Shown: piece by piece, positions 24,062-32,710 of the stretch | How positions within the stretch are numbered: the stretch's first letter is position 1 | Layout of the letters: each line of letters opens with the position of its first letter | Origin: Frankiaceae bacterium | GTDB taxonomy: Bacteria; Actinomycetota; Actinomycetes; JADGOV01 | DNA: 45,278 nt | Assembly: GCA_017882785.1 (NCBI GenBank) | Contig: JADGOV010000013.1 | Location: 1 to 45,278, forward strand | Direction: 5' to 3' | Position numbers and translations under genes: made by a program | The notes under the pieces: generated by a model | The model's input: only the letters and a program-made list of their open reading frames with translations | What the model was told of the DNA's origin: nothing | Database searches by the model: none

Positions 24062-26253
24062 CGGTTCCCGACGACGGGTCACGCGCGGCGGCCCCGGCTC
24101 GTTCGCGGGGGCGGACAATCGTCGGCTGGACGATCGTCGGCGCGTTCGTGCTGGTCGTGGGGCTCGGGCTGCTGGGCTATCTGACGACCTCGATCCCGGC
24201 GCCGAGCAGCTTCGCCACGGCCCAGACCTCGATCATCACCTACGCCGACGGGAAGACGGAACTCGGCCGCCTCGGCAGCCTGAACCGGATAGCGGTGCCG
24301 CTGTCCCAGGTGCCGCTCGGCGTCCGGCGGGCGGTGCTGGCCGCGGAGGACCGCAACTACTACCGCGAACCGGGGGTGTCGCCACAGGGGATCATGCGGG
24401 CACTGTGGGCCAACTTCCGCGGCGGCTCGATATCCCAAGGTGGCTCGACGATCACTCAGCAGTACGCGAAGAACGCCTTTCTCACCCAGCAGCGCACGTG
24501 GACCCGCAAGATCAAGGAAATCTTCATCGCCGTCAAGCTGGACCGTACCGCCAGCAAGGACCAGATCCTGGAGGACTACCTCAACACCATCTACTTCGGC
24601 CGCGGCGCGTACGGCATCTCCACGGCCGCACAGGCGTATTTCGGCAAGCCGTTGAGCCAGCTCAGCGTGGCCCAGGGTGCGGTGCTGGCCGCTGCGGTGC
24701 AGGCGCCCAGCCTGTACGACCCGCAAAAGCATCCGGCCGCCGCCCGGCAGCGCTGGCAGTACGTGATCGACGGAATGGTCACCCAAGGCTGGCTGAGTGC
24801 TGCCGACGCCGCCGCGCTGCGTTTCCCGTCGGTGCGCACCCCGGTGCGCAAGAACAGCCTCGGCGGCCCCGCCGGCCACGTTGTCGAGGCCGTCGGGGCG
24901 GAGCTGGCCGCCCACGGCTTCGATGAGGACCGCCTCGCCCAGCATGGCTATCGGGTGGTGACCACGCTGGATCGGCGGCTGCAGCAGGCGGCGGTCACGG
25001 CGGTGACGCTGCGGCTCGGTCGGCGGTCGAATCCGGTCAGCGGCCTGGCGGCTGTGCAGCCCGGCTCGGGGCGGATCGTCGCCATGTACGGCGGCCGGGA
25101 CTACACCGGCCACCAGCCAGCCGCGCAGATCAACCTGGCGCTCAACCGACGCCCACCCGGCTCCTCCTTCAAGCCCTATACCCTGGCCACCGCACTGGGT
25201 CAGGGGATCAGCCTGAACACCGTCTTTGACGGCTCCTCGCCGATGGTGGTGCCGGGCTGGGGGAGCAAGGGCAACGTGGTGCGCAACGACGGCGGTGAGC
25301 AGTGCCCGCGATGTGATCTCGTGCGGGCGACCGCGCTGTCGGTCAACACTGTGTTCGCGCAGCTGGTCATGCAGGTCGAGCCGGCCTCCGTCGCCACACT
25401 GGCCAAGGCCGCCGGAGTCAGTGCACCGCTGACCATTTCCGGCGGCATGGTGCCCCCGTCGATCACCCTGGGCACTGTGGGCGTGTCGCCGTTGGACCAG
25501 GCTGCCGGCCTTGCCACCTTCGCCGATGGCGGTGAACACGTGGCCCCCCACCTGGTGGACAAGGTGCTGGACTCGAACGGCCGGAGTGTTTACACAGCGA
25601 AGCCGGCTCGCGATCGCGCCTTCAGTGCCGACGTGGCCGCAGATGCCACCTACGCCATGACCAAGGTGGTGCAGTACGGCACCGGGACCCGGGCGGCCTT
25701 GCCCGACGGGCGTCCGGTCGCCGGCAAGACCGGGACGACGACGAACAACACCGACGCCTGGTTCGTCGGGTTCACCCCGCAGCTGTCCGCCGCGGTCTGG
25801 CTCGGCAACGTGGACAACGCCCCGTTGACCAACGTCGCCGGCTACTCCGGAGGGATCTACGGCGGCCAGTTGCCGGCGCGCATCTGGCGCTCCTTCATGA
25901 CCGCGGCAATGGAGGGCAAGGCCGTCCAGGACTTCCCGAGCGCGGTCTTCGCCGGCAGCACGTCGAGCGGCCTCCCGCCGCTCCCGCCGCCACCCCCCAC
26001 GCAGTCGACGCCGCCCACGCAGTCGCCGCCGCTGACTCCGGTCCCGACGACCTCGGCGCCGTCGCCTTCTGCCTCCTCCGGTTCCCCGTCGGCCACCCCG
26101 TCGGCGGTGGCGAGCACGCCGGCCCCACCCGTTCCGCCAATCGCCCCGACCGGGGTCCGCACCGGCGTCCGGACGCCCGCGGCCAGCCCGGCGACGCCTA
26201 CGTCCGGTCGCACGTCGGCGCAGCCGGCGACCCCGCCCACTGTCCTGCCGTGA
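24058..26253 (+). CDS. ponA: Class A penicillin-binding protein (PonA-type)
   Basis: Bifunctional peptidoglycan synthase of 731 residues anchored by one helix (about 19-41). The GT51 glycosyltransferase domain shows catalytic Glu97 in AAEDRNYY and the block GGSTITQQYAKN. The transpeptidase domain has the nucleophile Ser369 in SSFK, Ser428-Val-Asn430, and Lys557-Thr-Gly-Thr. A 110-residue Pro/Ser/Thr-rich tail follows, likely spanning the wall. The GTG at 24058 overlaps the DUF5318 stop (GTGA) and has no ribosome site of its own, so translation is coupled. The frame stays open upstream but only as a shadow. The gene is joined 3' to the GT87 gene by another GTGA overlap. Confidence 0.95.
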   Translation: MTVPDDGSRAAAPARSRGRTIVGWTIVGAFVLVVGLGLLGYLTTSIPAPSSFATAQTSIITYADGKTELGRLGSLNRIAVPLSQVPLGVRRAVLAAEDRNYYREPGVSPQGIMRALWANFRGGSISQGGSTITQQYAKNAFLTQQRTWTRKIKEIFIAVKLDRTASKDQILEDYLNTIYFGRGAYGISTAAQAYFGKPLSQLSVAQGAVLAAAVQAPSLYDPQKHPAAARQRWQYVIDGMVTQGWLSAADAAALRFPSVRTPVRKNSLGGPAGHVVEAVGAELAAHGFDEDRLAQHGYRVVTTLDRRLQQAAVTAVTLRLGRRSNPVSGLAAVQPGSGRIVAMYGGRDYTGHQPAAQINLALNRRPPGSSFKPYTLATALGQGISLNTVFDGSSPMVVPGWGSKGNVVRNDGGEQCPRCDLVRATALSVNTVFAQLVMQVEPASVATLAKAAGVSAPLTISGGMVPPSITLGTVGVSPLDQAAGLATFADGGEHVAPHLVDKVLDSNGRSVYTAKPARDRAFSADVAADATYAMTKVVQYGTGTRAALPDGRPVAGKTGTTTNNTDAWFVGFTPQLSAAVWLGNVDNAPLTNVAGYSGGIYGGQLPARIWRSFMTAAMEGKAVQDFPSAVFAGSTSSGLPPLPPPPPTQSTPPTQSPPLTPVPTTSAPSPSASSGSPSATPSAVASTPAPPVPPIAPTGVRTGVRTPAASPATPTSGRTSAQPATPPTVLP

Positions 26254-27602
26254 GCGCGGTTGCCGGGCCGGTGGCGCCCTCTCGTGAGGATCTGGTCGTC
26301 GCCGGCCTCAGCGAGGCCGCTGGCGGGCCGTTGGGCCGGCACGCCCACCCCGGCCGCCCACGTCGGGCGCTGGCCGCTGTGCTGCTGCTGACCGCGGTCA
26401 CCTGCCTGCTGGGCTGGGCGCAGAAGTCGCCGTGCCGCACGCACCCCTGGACGCATGAGTACCAGTACACCCGGATGTGCTACTCCGATGTCTTCGCCCT
26501 GTACTACGCGGAGAAGCTGGCCGACGGGAAGACACCGTATGTCGACACGCCGGTGGAGTACCCGGTGGTGATCGGCGCAGTGATGGCGGGCGTTGCCCAG
26601 GTAGCGCACGCGGCCCCGTCGGCGCAACGCGGGCGGGTGTTCTTCGACCTGACCGCGGGAGTGCTCGTCGGGTCCGCTCTCGTGCTGGCCTGGGCCACCT
26701 GGTCGTTGGCCGGTAGCCGACGGCCATGGGATGCAGCCTTGTTCGCCGTCTCGCCGGTCCTGCTGCTCAACGCCTTGACGAATTGGGATCTCCTCGCGGC
26801 GGCCATGGCCGGCGCCGGGCTGGTGGCCTGGGCCCGACGCCGACCGATGCTGGCCGGCGTGCTGTTGGGCCTCGGCGCGGCGACGAAGCTGTATCCCGCG
26901 CTGTTCCTGCTGCCGTTGTTCGCGTTGTGCCTACGGGAGCGCCACCTGTGGGTCTGGGTACGCACGGCAGCCGCCGCCACGCTCGCCTGGGCTGTCATCA
27001 GCGTGCCGGTGTGGGTGGCCTACCCGGCCAACTTCGGGCGATTCTGGTCGCTCAACCGCAGCCGCGGTGCGGACTGGAACTCGATCTGGCTTGCGCTCGA
27101 GCACCTGCGCGGCCGGCCTTTGGACCCCCCCGGAGGCGTTCCCGATCGGCTGAACCTGGCCTTCGCGGCCGCCGCGGGACTGATCTCCCTCGGTGTGGTG
27201 GCCCTCGCACTGGTGGCTCCCCACCGACCGCGGCTGCCGCAACTGCTGTTCCTGCTCGTCGCCGGTTTCCTGCTGGTGAACAAGGTGGCCTCCCCGCAGT
27301 ACGCGCTGTGGGTGCTGCCATTGGCCGTGCTGGCCCGGCCGCGCTGGGCGGCCCTTCTCGCCTGGCAGGCCACCGAGATCGTGCTGCTGGCCTCCCTCTA
27401 CTACTACTTCGTTGCCAACGCCCACCCCGGCCAAGGAGTGCCCGTTCGGTGGTATCTGGCTGCCCTGCTCATCCGGGACGGCGTCCTGGTGGGCCTCATG
27501 GCACTCGTCGTTCGCGAGATCTGGCAGCCCGACCGGGACATCGTCCGCCGGTCCGGTGTGGACGATCCGGCTGGCGGCGTGCTGGTGTCGGCGCCCGGCT
27601 GA
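26250..27602 (+). CDS. GT87 family polytopic glycosyltransferase (Rv0051-like)
   Basis: A 450-residue integral membrane protein of the GT87/DUF2029 family, which transfers mannose or related sugars from polyprenyl-phosphate donors to envelope glycans. About ten hydrophobic helices are present. An early loop reads MCYSDVFALYYAEKLADGKT and VDTPVEYPVVIGAVM, containing the acidic site typical of GT-C enzymes. Later KLYPALFLLPLF and NKVASPQYALWVLPL match the family. It sits downstream of ponA, as Rv0051 does in Mycobacterium, and overlaps its stop by 4 bases (GTGA). The acceptor is unknown. Confidence 0.87.
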   Translation: MSAVAGPVAPSREDLVVAGLSEAAGGPLGRHAHPGRPRRALAAVLLLTAVTCLLGWAQKSPCRTHPWTHEYQYTRMCYSDVFALYYAEKLADGKTPYVDTPVEYPVVIGAVMAGVAQVAHAAPSAQRGRVFFDLTAGVLVGSALVLAWATWSLAGSRRPWDAALFAVSPVLLLNALTNWDLLAAAMAGAGLVAWARRRPMLAGVLLGLGAATKLYPALFLLPLFALCLRERHLWVWVRTAAAATLAWAVISVPVWVAYPANFGRFWSLNRSRGADWNSIWLALEHLRGRPLDPPGGVPDRLNLAFAAAAGLISLGVVALALVAPHRPRLPQLLFLLVAGFLLVNKVASPQYALWVLPLAVLARPRWAALLAWQATEIVLLASLYYYFVANAHPGQGVPVRWYLAALLIRDGVLVGLMALVVREIWQPDRDIVRRSGVDDPAGGVLVSAPG

Positions 27603-27630
27603 CGCCGGGTTCCGGCTACAGCCCGGCGTC
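27601..27630. terminator. Inverted repeat at the convergent GT87/nfo ends
   Basis: GACGCCGGG (27601-27609) and CCCGGCGTC (27622-27630) form a perfect 9-bp stem with a 12-base loop. The repeat starts within the GT87 stop codon, and its loop contains the nfo stop (27616-27618). Likely a two-way terminator without T-run. Confidence 0.62.
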
Positions 27631-28401
27631 GCGCAGCATGGTGATGTCTGCTGCCTGGCCGGCCGCTCCGCCGGGGGTCTCGCAGACCACCGGGGCTCCG
27701 GCGGCGGCCACCACGGAGACGAGCGCCCCCGGCTCGATCCGGCCGGCGCCGAGGTTCTGATGCCGATCCCGGTTGGAGCCGAAGGCGTCCTTCGAGTCGT
27801 TGGCGTGCACGAGGTCGATCCGGCCGGTTATCGCCAGCACGCGCTCGACCAGGCTGTCCAGGTCCTCTCCGGCGGCGTGGGCGTGGCAGGTGTCCAGGCA
27901 GAAACCGATTCGGGAGTCGCTGCCGATGGCGTCCCACAGCCGGGCCAAGCCGTCGAGCCGGCGGGCCAGGGCGTTCTCACCCCCGGCGGTGTTCTCGACC
28001 AGGATGGGAACCGCTGCCACCATCCGCTGCACCGTCTTCCGCCAGTTGAGGATGCCCTCGGCGGCGTCCTCCTCGGCGGTGAGGTGACCGCCGTGCACGA
28101 TCAGACCCTTGGCGCCGATGTCGGCGGCCGCGGTCGCGTGCTGGTCGAGGATCTTCCGGCTCGGAATCCGGATCCGGTTGTTCGCTGACGCGACGTTGAC
28201 CAGGTACGGGGCATGAATGTAGATCGCGATGTCCGTGGCCCGGAGCTCGGCCGCATCCTCGCGCGGGACCGGCTTGCGCCACCCCTGCGGGTCGCTGAGG
28301 AAGAACTGCGCCAGATCGGCGCCGCGGGCCTCGGCCTCGGCCAGCGGATTGACCGAATCGACGTGCGCGCCGATTCTGAGTCGGCTCGATTGCCTGCTCA
28401 T
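27616..28401 (-). CDS. nfo: Endonuclease IV (AP endonuclease family 2)
   Basis: Metal-dependent TIM-barrel endonuclease that cuts DNA 5' to abasic sites; 261 residues. The ligand positions of the family are all visible: [62 protein letters not shown] and the final Glu in CETPGG. The DRH motif before the Q-N-L-G is intact. The ATG at 28401 overlaps the xthA stop (ATGA), so it is the downstream member of a two-gene base-excision-repair unit. It converges on the GT87 gene across a shared hairpin. Confidence 0.93.
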   Translation of the reverse strand: MSRQSSRLRIGAHVDSVNPLAEAEARGADLAQFFLSDPQGWRKPVPREDAAELRATDIAIYIHAPYLVNVASANNRIRIPSRKILDQHATAAADIGAKGLIVHGGHLTAEEDAAEGILNWRKTVQRMVAAVPILVENTAGGENALARRLDGLARLWDAIGSDSRIGFCLDTCHAHAAGEDLDSLVERVLAITGRIDLVHANDSKDAFGSNRDRHQNLGAGRIEPGALVSVVAAAGAPVVCETPGGAAGQAADITMLRDAGL

Positions 28402-29195
28402 TTGCCTGCTCGCGGTAGGTCCACGTCGACGATGACGGGGGCGTGGTCGGAGGGGCCCTTTCCCTTCCGGGCCTCGCGGTCGACGTAGGCGTCCCGGACG
28501 GCGTCCGCGACGGGGGGGCTCGCGTAGACGAGGTCGATCCGCATGCCCATGTCCTTGTGGAACATCCCGGCGCGGTAGTCCCAGTAGGTGAACGGCCGAT
28601 CGCCCTTGCCCGGTCGCGGCACCACGTCACGCAGGCCGAGCGCCCGTAGGTCAGCCAGCGCCGCCCGTTCGGCCGGGGTGACGTGCGTCGACTCGGCGAA
28701 AGCCGCCGGGTCCCACACGTCGTCGTCGGTGGGCGCGACGTTGAAGTCACCGCAGATGGCGAACGGCCGACCGTCGATCGCTGCCAACTCCGCCGCCAGC
28801 GCGCCACGCAGGGCGGCGAGCCAGGACAGCTTGAAGGCGTAGTGCGGGTCCTGCGGACTGCGACCGTTGGGGGTGTAGAGCGACCAGATCCGCAGCTGGC
28901 CACAGGTACCGCCGATGGCTCGGGCCTGCGGATGCGGGTGCCCGGGCTCGTCAGCGAACCCTTTGGCCACCTCCGCCATGCCGACGCGGGACAGCAGCGC
29001 CACCCCGTTCCAGCGGCCCTCGCCATGGACGGCCGCAGCGTATCCAAGCGCCTCGACCTCGGCGTACGGGAAGCCGTCGGCTGGCACCTTGATCTCCTGC
29101 AGGCAGGCTACGTCAGGCCCGACCTCGCGCAACCAGGCCAGCAACCGGGGTAGCCGTGCCGTGACCGAGTTGACGTTCCAGGTCGCGATCCGCAT
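28398..29195 (-). CDS. xthA: Exodeoxyribonuclease III / AP endonuclease
   Basis: A 265-residue enzyme of the exonuclease III family that removes 3' blocks and cuts at abasic sites. Start [14 protein letters not shown] and QEIKV give the first metal site. [30 protein letters not shown] and the final catalytic SDHAPVIVD are all present. The ATG at 29195 has no evident ribosome site; the frame remains open upstream but without homology, so this start fits the family best. It overlaps nfo by 4 bases and is divergent from rpsF across 223 bases. Confidence 0.94.
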   Translation of the reverse strand: MRIATWNVNSVTARLPRLLAWLREVGPDVACLQEIKVPADGFPYAEVEALGYAAAVHGEGRWNGVALLSRVGMAEVAKGFADEPGHPHPQARAIGGTCGQLRIWSLYTPNGRSPQDPHYAFKLSWLAALRGALAAELAAIDGRPFAICGDFNVAPTDDDVWDPAAFAESTHVTPAERAALADLRALGLRDVVPRPGKGDRPFTYWDYRAGMFHKDMGMRIDLVYASPPVADAVRDAYVDREARKGKGPSDHAPVIVDVDLPRAGK

Positions 29196-29365
29196 GACCC
29201 GGCCAACGTTACCGGGCCGGCACTGGGTTGCCATCGGCTGTGGACGACGGCCCTTGCTGTCCGGCCCGGCCCATAGAGTGCAGGCCTCGGCATGCCGACC
29301 CGTTGGGTAAGCTGGGTAGCTGCGGTGCAGCACAGTGGCGTTCACATGGCGCTCACCGCAGGAAC

Positions 29366-29408
29366 CCTCCTGCCGCGGAGAGACCGTGGCCGCCGAGTCC
29401 AGAGGAGG
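29366..29408 (+). promoter_or_regulatory. Structured rpsF leader masking the Shine-Dalgarno
   Basis: CCTCCT (29366-29371) can pair with the ribosome site AGGAGG (29403-29408). Inside, GCCGCGG (29372-29378) pairs with CCGTGGC (29384-29390) over an AGAGA loop, with one G-U pair. A 12-base unpaired stretch (29391-29402) holds CCG. The published S6:S18 binding motif in rpsF leaders also presents CCG next to stems, so autoregulation by S6:S18 is a reasonable inference. Confidence 0.6.
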
Positions 29409-29418
29409 TGGGATCCGC

Positions 29419-29709
29419 ATGCGTCGCTACGAATTGATGGTCATTCTCGACCCCGATCTCGAAGAGCGCACCGTCGCCCCGTCACTTGACCAGTTCCTCA
29501 CCGTCGTCCGCTCGGATGGCGGGTCTGTGGAGAAGGTCGACGTGTGGGGCCGCCGCCGGCTGTCCTACGAGATCAGCAAGAAGGTCGAAGGCATCTACGC
29601 CGTTGTGGACCTGATTGCCGAGCCAGCTACCGTACTCGAGCTCGACCGGCAGCTCAACCTCAACGAGGCCGTGCTGCGGACCAAGGTTCTCCGCCCCGAT
29701 CAGCGTTAA
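29419..29709 (+). CDS. rpsF: 30S ribosomal protein S6
   Basis: A 96-residue small-subunit protein that pairs with S18 on the platform of the 30S subunit. The sequence begins [19 protein letters not shown] and contains [23 protein letters not shown], both typical. The ATG at 29419 has the very strong AGGAGGTG eight bases upstream. It opens the rpsF-ssb-rpsR-rplI cluster. Its leader can fold so that the ribosome site is hidden, suggesting translational feedback. The last gene of the set, dnaB, follows after 309 bases. Confidence 0.97.
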   Translation: MRRYELMVILDPDLEERTVAPSLDQFLTVVRSDGGSVEKVDVWGRRRLSYEISKKVEGIYAVVDLIAEPATVLELDRQLNLNEAVLRTKVLRPDQR

Positions 29710-29718
29710 GGGAGCGTC

Positions 29719-30192
29719 ATGGCAGGCGACACCACAATCACCGTCGTAGGCAATCTCACCAGTGACCCGGAACTTCGTTTTACCCCCAGCGGCGCATCGG
29801 TGGCCTCGTTCACCGTCGCATCCACTCCGCGGTTCCTCGACAAGGGAACCAATGAGTGGAAGGACGGCGATGCGCTGTTCCTGCGCTGCAGCGTGTGGCG
29901 GCAGGCGGCGGAGAACGCGGCGGAGTCGCTGCACCGCGGCGACCGGGTGATCGTCACCGGGCGGCTCAAGCAGCGTTCGTTTGAGACCCGGGAGGGCGAG
30001 AAGCGCACCGTCGTCGAGATCGACGTCGAGGAGGTAGGGCCGTCGCTGAAGTACGCCTCAGCCAGGGTGAACAAGGCCGCCCGCGGCGGCGGTTCCGGGT
30101 CTGCTGGGAGCCCCTCTCAGACTGGGCCTGCCGACGATCCCTGGGCCACCGCCGCCCCCGCCGGCGGCATGACCGACGAGCCTCCCTTCTGA
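29719..30192 (+). CDS. ssb: Single-stranded DNA-binding protein
   Basis: A 157-residue SSB that coats single-stranded DNA in replication and repair. The OB fold is visible from [19 protein letters not shown] through [19 protein letters not shown] and [21 protein letters not shown] Gly/Ser/Pro-rich linker ends in the acidic tip DEPPF that recruits partner proteins. The ATG at 29719 lies 9 bases after rpsF with AAGGGAG between. In Bacillus this operon arrangement ties SSB supply to translation and DNA damage control; here a shared promoter before rpsF is likely. Confidence 0.97.
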   Translation: MAGDTTITVVGNLTSDPELRFTPSGASVASFTVASTPRFLDKGTNEWKDGDALFLRCSVWRQAAENAAESLHRGDRVIVTGRLKQRSFETREGEKRTVVEIDVEEVGPSLKYASARVNKAARGGGSGSAGSPSQTGPADDPWATAAPAGGMTDEPPF

Positions 30193-30214
30193 CCTGCCCC
30201 TATCCCCCAGCCAT

Positions 30215-30256
30215 GATCAGTCCGATCCCCATCCCCGCCGCGGCGGGGCTCTGATC
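30215..30256 (+). promoter_or_regulatory. Nested hairpin between ssb and rpsR
   Basis: GATCAG (30215-30220) pairs with CTGATC (30251-30256). Inside is the perfect palindrome CCCCGCCG-CGGCGGGG (30233-30248). The structure ends 5 bases before the AGGAG of rpsR. It may attenuate transcription or tune rpsR translation within the operon. Confidence 0.45.
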
Positions 30257-30274
30257 TCCCCCAGGAGCACCACG

Positions 30275-30511
30275 ATGGCCAAGCCACCGCTACGCAAGCC
30301 GAAGAAGAAAGTGTGCATGTTCTGCGTCGACAAGATTCCCTACATCGACTACAAGGACACTGCACTGTTGCGCAAGTTCATCTCCGACCGCGGCAAGATC
30401 AGGGCTCGCCGGGTTTCCGGCAACTGCAGCCAGCATCAGCGTGACGTCGCGATCGCGGTGAAGAACAGCCGGGAGATGGCCCTGCTGCCCTACACGAGCA
30501 CGGCCCGGTAG
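30275..30511 (+). CDS. rpsR: 30S ribosomal protein S18 (zinc-type)
   Basis: A 78-residue S18, partner of S6. The core [28 protein letters not shown] is clear. A CMFC pair near residue 14 and a later Cys/His (GNCSQH) mark the zinc-binding (C+) form; many actinobacteria also carry a zinc-free paralogue elsewhere, under Zur control. The ATG at 30275 has CAGGAG upstream. It lies 82 bases after ssb, in a gap containing a stable hairpin, and 9 bases before rplI. Confidence 0.96.
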   Translation: MAKPPLRKPKKKVCMFCVDKIPYIDYKDTALLRKFISDRGKIRARRVSGNCSQHQRDVAIAVKNSREMALLPYTSTAR

Positions 30512-30520
30512 GGGTTGACC

Positions 30521-30970
30521 GTGAAGCTCATCCTCACCCAGGAAGTGACCGGGCTCGGCGCGCCGGGCGACGCCGTCGAGGTCAAGGACGGCTACGGCCG
30601 CAACTATCTCATTCCGCGGGGACTGGCGATCCGAGCCACCCGCGGTGCGGAGAAGCAGGTGTCCGCGCTCCGCCGGGCCCGGGAGGTGCGTGATGTCCGC
30701 GACCTCGGGCAGGCGAAGGAAGTCGCCGCGGAGCTCGATGCGTTGAAGGTCACGCTAACCACGCGCGCCGGGCAGGGCGGCCGGCTCTTCGGCTCCGTCA
30801 ACGTCGGGGACATCGCGGCGGCGGTCAAGGCCGCCGGCGGCCCCACCCTGGACAAGCGCCGGCTGGAGCTCAGCGCTCCGATCAAGACGCTGGGCTCGCA
30901 CACGGTTTCCGTCCGGGTGCACCCCGAAGTCAAGGCCACTGTCGTCGTCGAGGTCGTCCCCGCGAGCTAG
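30521..30970 (+). CDS. rplI: 50S ribosomal protein L9
   Basis: A 149-residue large-subunit protein with the usual two-domain dumbbell. The N-terminal domain begins [20 protein letters not shown] and continues [21 protein letters not shown] long helix follows, then the C-terminal domain [16 protein letters not shown] to [12 protein letters not shown] chose GTG at 30521 because L9 starts with Lys-Leu and TAGGGG lies about 7 bases upstream. A TTG two codons earlier is possible but atypical. It is the last small gene before dnaB. Confidence 0.96.
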   Translation: MKLILTQEVTGLGAPGDAVEVKDGYGRNYLIPRGLAIRATRGAEKQVSALRRAREVRDVRDLGQAKEVAAELDALKVTLTTRAGQGGRLFGSVNVGDIAAAVKAAGGPTLDKRRLELSAPIKTLGSHTVSVRVHPEVKATVVVEVVPAS

Positions 30971-31279
30971 CCGGGCCAGCAGGTCGCCGTGCCCCGGAGG
31001 TTGCGGCGGTCCGGAGGGGTTCGGCCGCACTCTCTTCCGCCCACACCCGGTGCATCGTCGTCATCGCAGCTAGCACCGGTCCTCGGCCGCGGCGTCGACG
31101 CGCCGTCCCCATGCCATCCACAGCCTGTGCACAGTGCTCGTTCCCATCCGTCCACACCTCCTCCCCGACCTTGTCCACCGCCGCCGGCAGCCGGTGTTGC
31201 CGACACGCCGATAACTGTCGCCGCCTCCCGGTAGACAAGGGGCAGTCGACAAGCGGCGGCCTGGACGGAGGTGTTGATC
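30971..31279. other. Intergenic region rplI-dnaB with DnaA-box-like sites
   Basis: This 309-base stretch has no convincing gene. It holds several 9-mers like the actinobacterial DnaA box TTGTCCACA on the plus strand: CCATCCACA (31114-31122), CCGTCCACA (31148-31156) and TTGTCCACC (31171-31179). The palindrome CTGTGCACAG lies at 31125-31134. The best site differs from consensus at one position, the others at two or more. The dnaB promoter must also lie here. Direct repeat CCGGAGG occurs near 30996 and 31010. Confidence 0.4.
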
Positions 31280-32659
31280 GTGTCTGTGACGGAGGCGGCC
31301 TTCGGCCCCGGGCCGGCAGTTGCCTCCGAGTTCGAGCGCACCCCGCCGCAGGACGTGGCCGCCGAGCAGGGCGCCCTCGGCGGAATGCTGCTGTCCAAGG
31401 ACGCCATTGCGGACGTCATCGAAGTGCTCAAGCCGAACGACTTCTATCGGCCGGCCCACCAGCTGATTTTCGAAGCGGTCTGCGACCTCTACGCGAAGGG
31501 CGAGCCGGCCGATGCGGTCACTGTGTCCGCCGAGCTGGTCCGGACCGGTCAGCTGGGGAAGGTCGGCGGCGCTCCGTACCTGCACACGCTGATCTCGACC
31601 GTGCCGACAGCGGCGAACGCCGGCTACTACGCGCAGATCGTGCGGGAGCGGGCGATCCTGCGTCGGCTCGTCGAGGCCGGCACCCGCATCGTGCAGACCG
31701 CCTACGGTGCCGCCGGTGGGCAGGGTGGCGACGTCGATGACGTCGTCGACCGCGCCCAGGCCGCGATCTATGAGGTCACAGAGCACCGGCAGGCCGAGGA
31801 GTGCCTGCCGTTGGAGGCCCTCCTGCCGGTCACCTACGCCGAGCTTGAGTCCATCGAGAGCCGCGACGGCACGATGGACGGGGTTCCCACCGGCTTCGCC
31901 GACCTCGACGCGCTGATGAACGGCCTCCACAAGGGTCAACTCATCGTCGTCGCCGCTCGGCCGGCGTTGGGAAAGTCCACCCTCGCGCTGGATTTCGCCC
32001 GGAACGCGAGCGTCAAGCACAACCTGCCAGCGGTGATCTTCTCCCTGGAGATGAGCCGGACCGAGATCACCATGCGCCTGCTGGCGGCGGAGTGCGCGGT
32101 GCCGTTGCACAACATGCGCACCGGGCACATGGGAGACGACCATTGGCAGCGGCTGGCCCGCAAGATGGGCGACCTGGCCAAGGCACCGCTGTTCATCGAC
32201 GACTCGCCCAACCTGAGCATGATGGAGATCCGGGCGAAGGCGCGCCGCTTGAAGCAGCGCCACGATCTCCGCCTCGTGGTCATCGACTACATGCAGCTCA
32301 TGACGTCTCCCCGGCGGGTCGAGAGCCGCCAGCAGGAGGTCAGCGAGATCTCCCGGGCGCTCAAGCTGCTGGCCAAGGAGCTGGAGCTTCCCGTGGTCGC
32401 GCTGAGCCAGCTCAACAGAGGTCCCGAGCAGCGTCAGGACAAGAAACCCTTGTTGTCCGATCTGCGCGAGTCCGGTGCCATCGAGCAGGACTCCGACGTC
32501 GTCATTCTGCTGCACCGCGAGGACGCCTACGAAAGGGAGTCCCCCCGCGCCGGCGAGGCCGATCTCATCGTCGCCAAGCACCGCAACGGTCCGACGGCGA
32601 CGGTGACGGTGGCCTTCCGCGGGCACTACTCGCGGTTCGACGACATGCAGCGCGGGTGA
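31280..32659 (+). CDS. dnaB: Replicative DNA helicase DnaB
   Basis: Hexameric 5'-3' helicase that unwinds DNA at the replication fork; 459 residues. The N-terminal domain starts RTPPQDVAAEQGALGGMLLS. The RecA-like domain has Walker A ARPALGKSTLAL, Walker B LRLVVIDYMQLM, and the motifs FSLEMSR and LSDLRESGAIEQDSDVVILLHR. No intein is present, unlike Mycobacterium tuberculosis DnaB. I chose GTG at 31280 because GGAGG ends 8 bases before it; GTG at 31271 and 31286 are alternatives. It ends the conserved origin-region block; accessory genes follow. Confidence 0.96.
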   Translation: MSVTEAAFGPGPAVASEFERTPPQDVAAEQGALGGMLLSKDAIADVIEVLKPNDFYRPAHQLIFEAVCDLYAKGEPADAVTVSAELVRTGQLGKVGGAPYLHTLISTVPTAANAGYYAQIVRERAILRRLVEAGTRIVQTAYGAAGGQGGDVDDVVDRAQAAIYEVTEHRQAEECLPLEALLPVTYAELESIESRDGTMDGVPTGFADLDALMNGLHKGQLIVVAARPALGKSTLALDFARNASVKHNLPAVIFSLEMSRTEITMRLLAAECAVPLHNMRTGHMGDDHWQRLARKMGDLAKAPLFIDDSPNLSMMEIRAKARRLKQRHDLRLVVIDYMQLMTSPRRVESRQQEVSEISRALKLLAKELELPVVALSQLNRGPEQRQDKKPLLSDLRESGAIEQDSDVVILLHREDAYERESPRAGEADLIVAKHRNGPTATVTVAFRGHYSRFDDMQRG

Positions 32660-32710
32660 GTCGCTGATCCGGCCGCCCACCGCGTCAGCGGTCCCGGGCA
32701 GTCCCATGAT

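Noticed and set aside
29230-29320. -35/-10 promoter elements for rpsF (TTGCTG, TAAGCT)
   Set aside because: Spacing does not fit a standard promoter; no confident pair could be chosen.
32662-32690. CGCTGA/TCAGCG inverted repeat after dnaB as terminator
   Set aside because: Short stem with a 17-base loop; not convincing enough to list.
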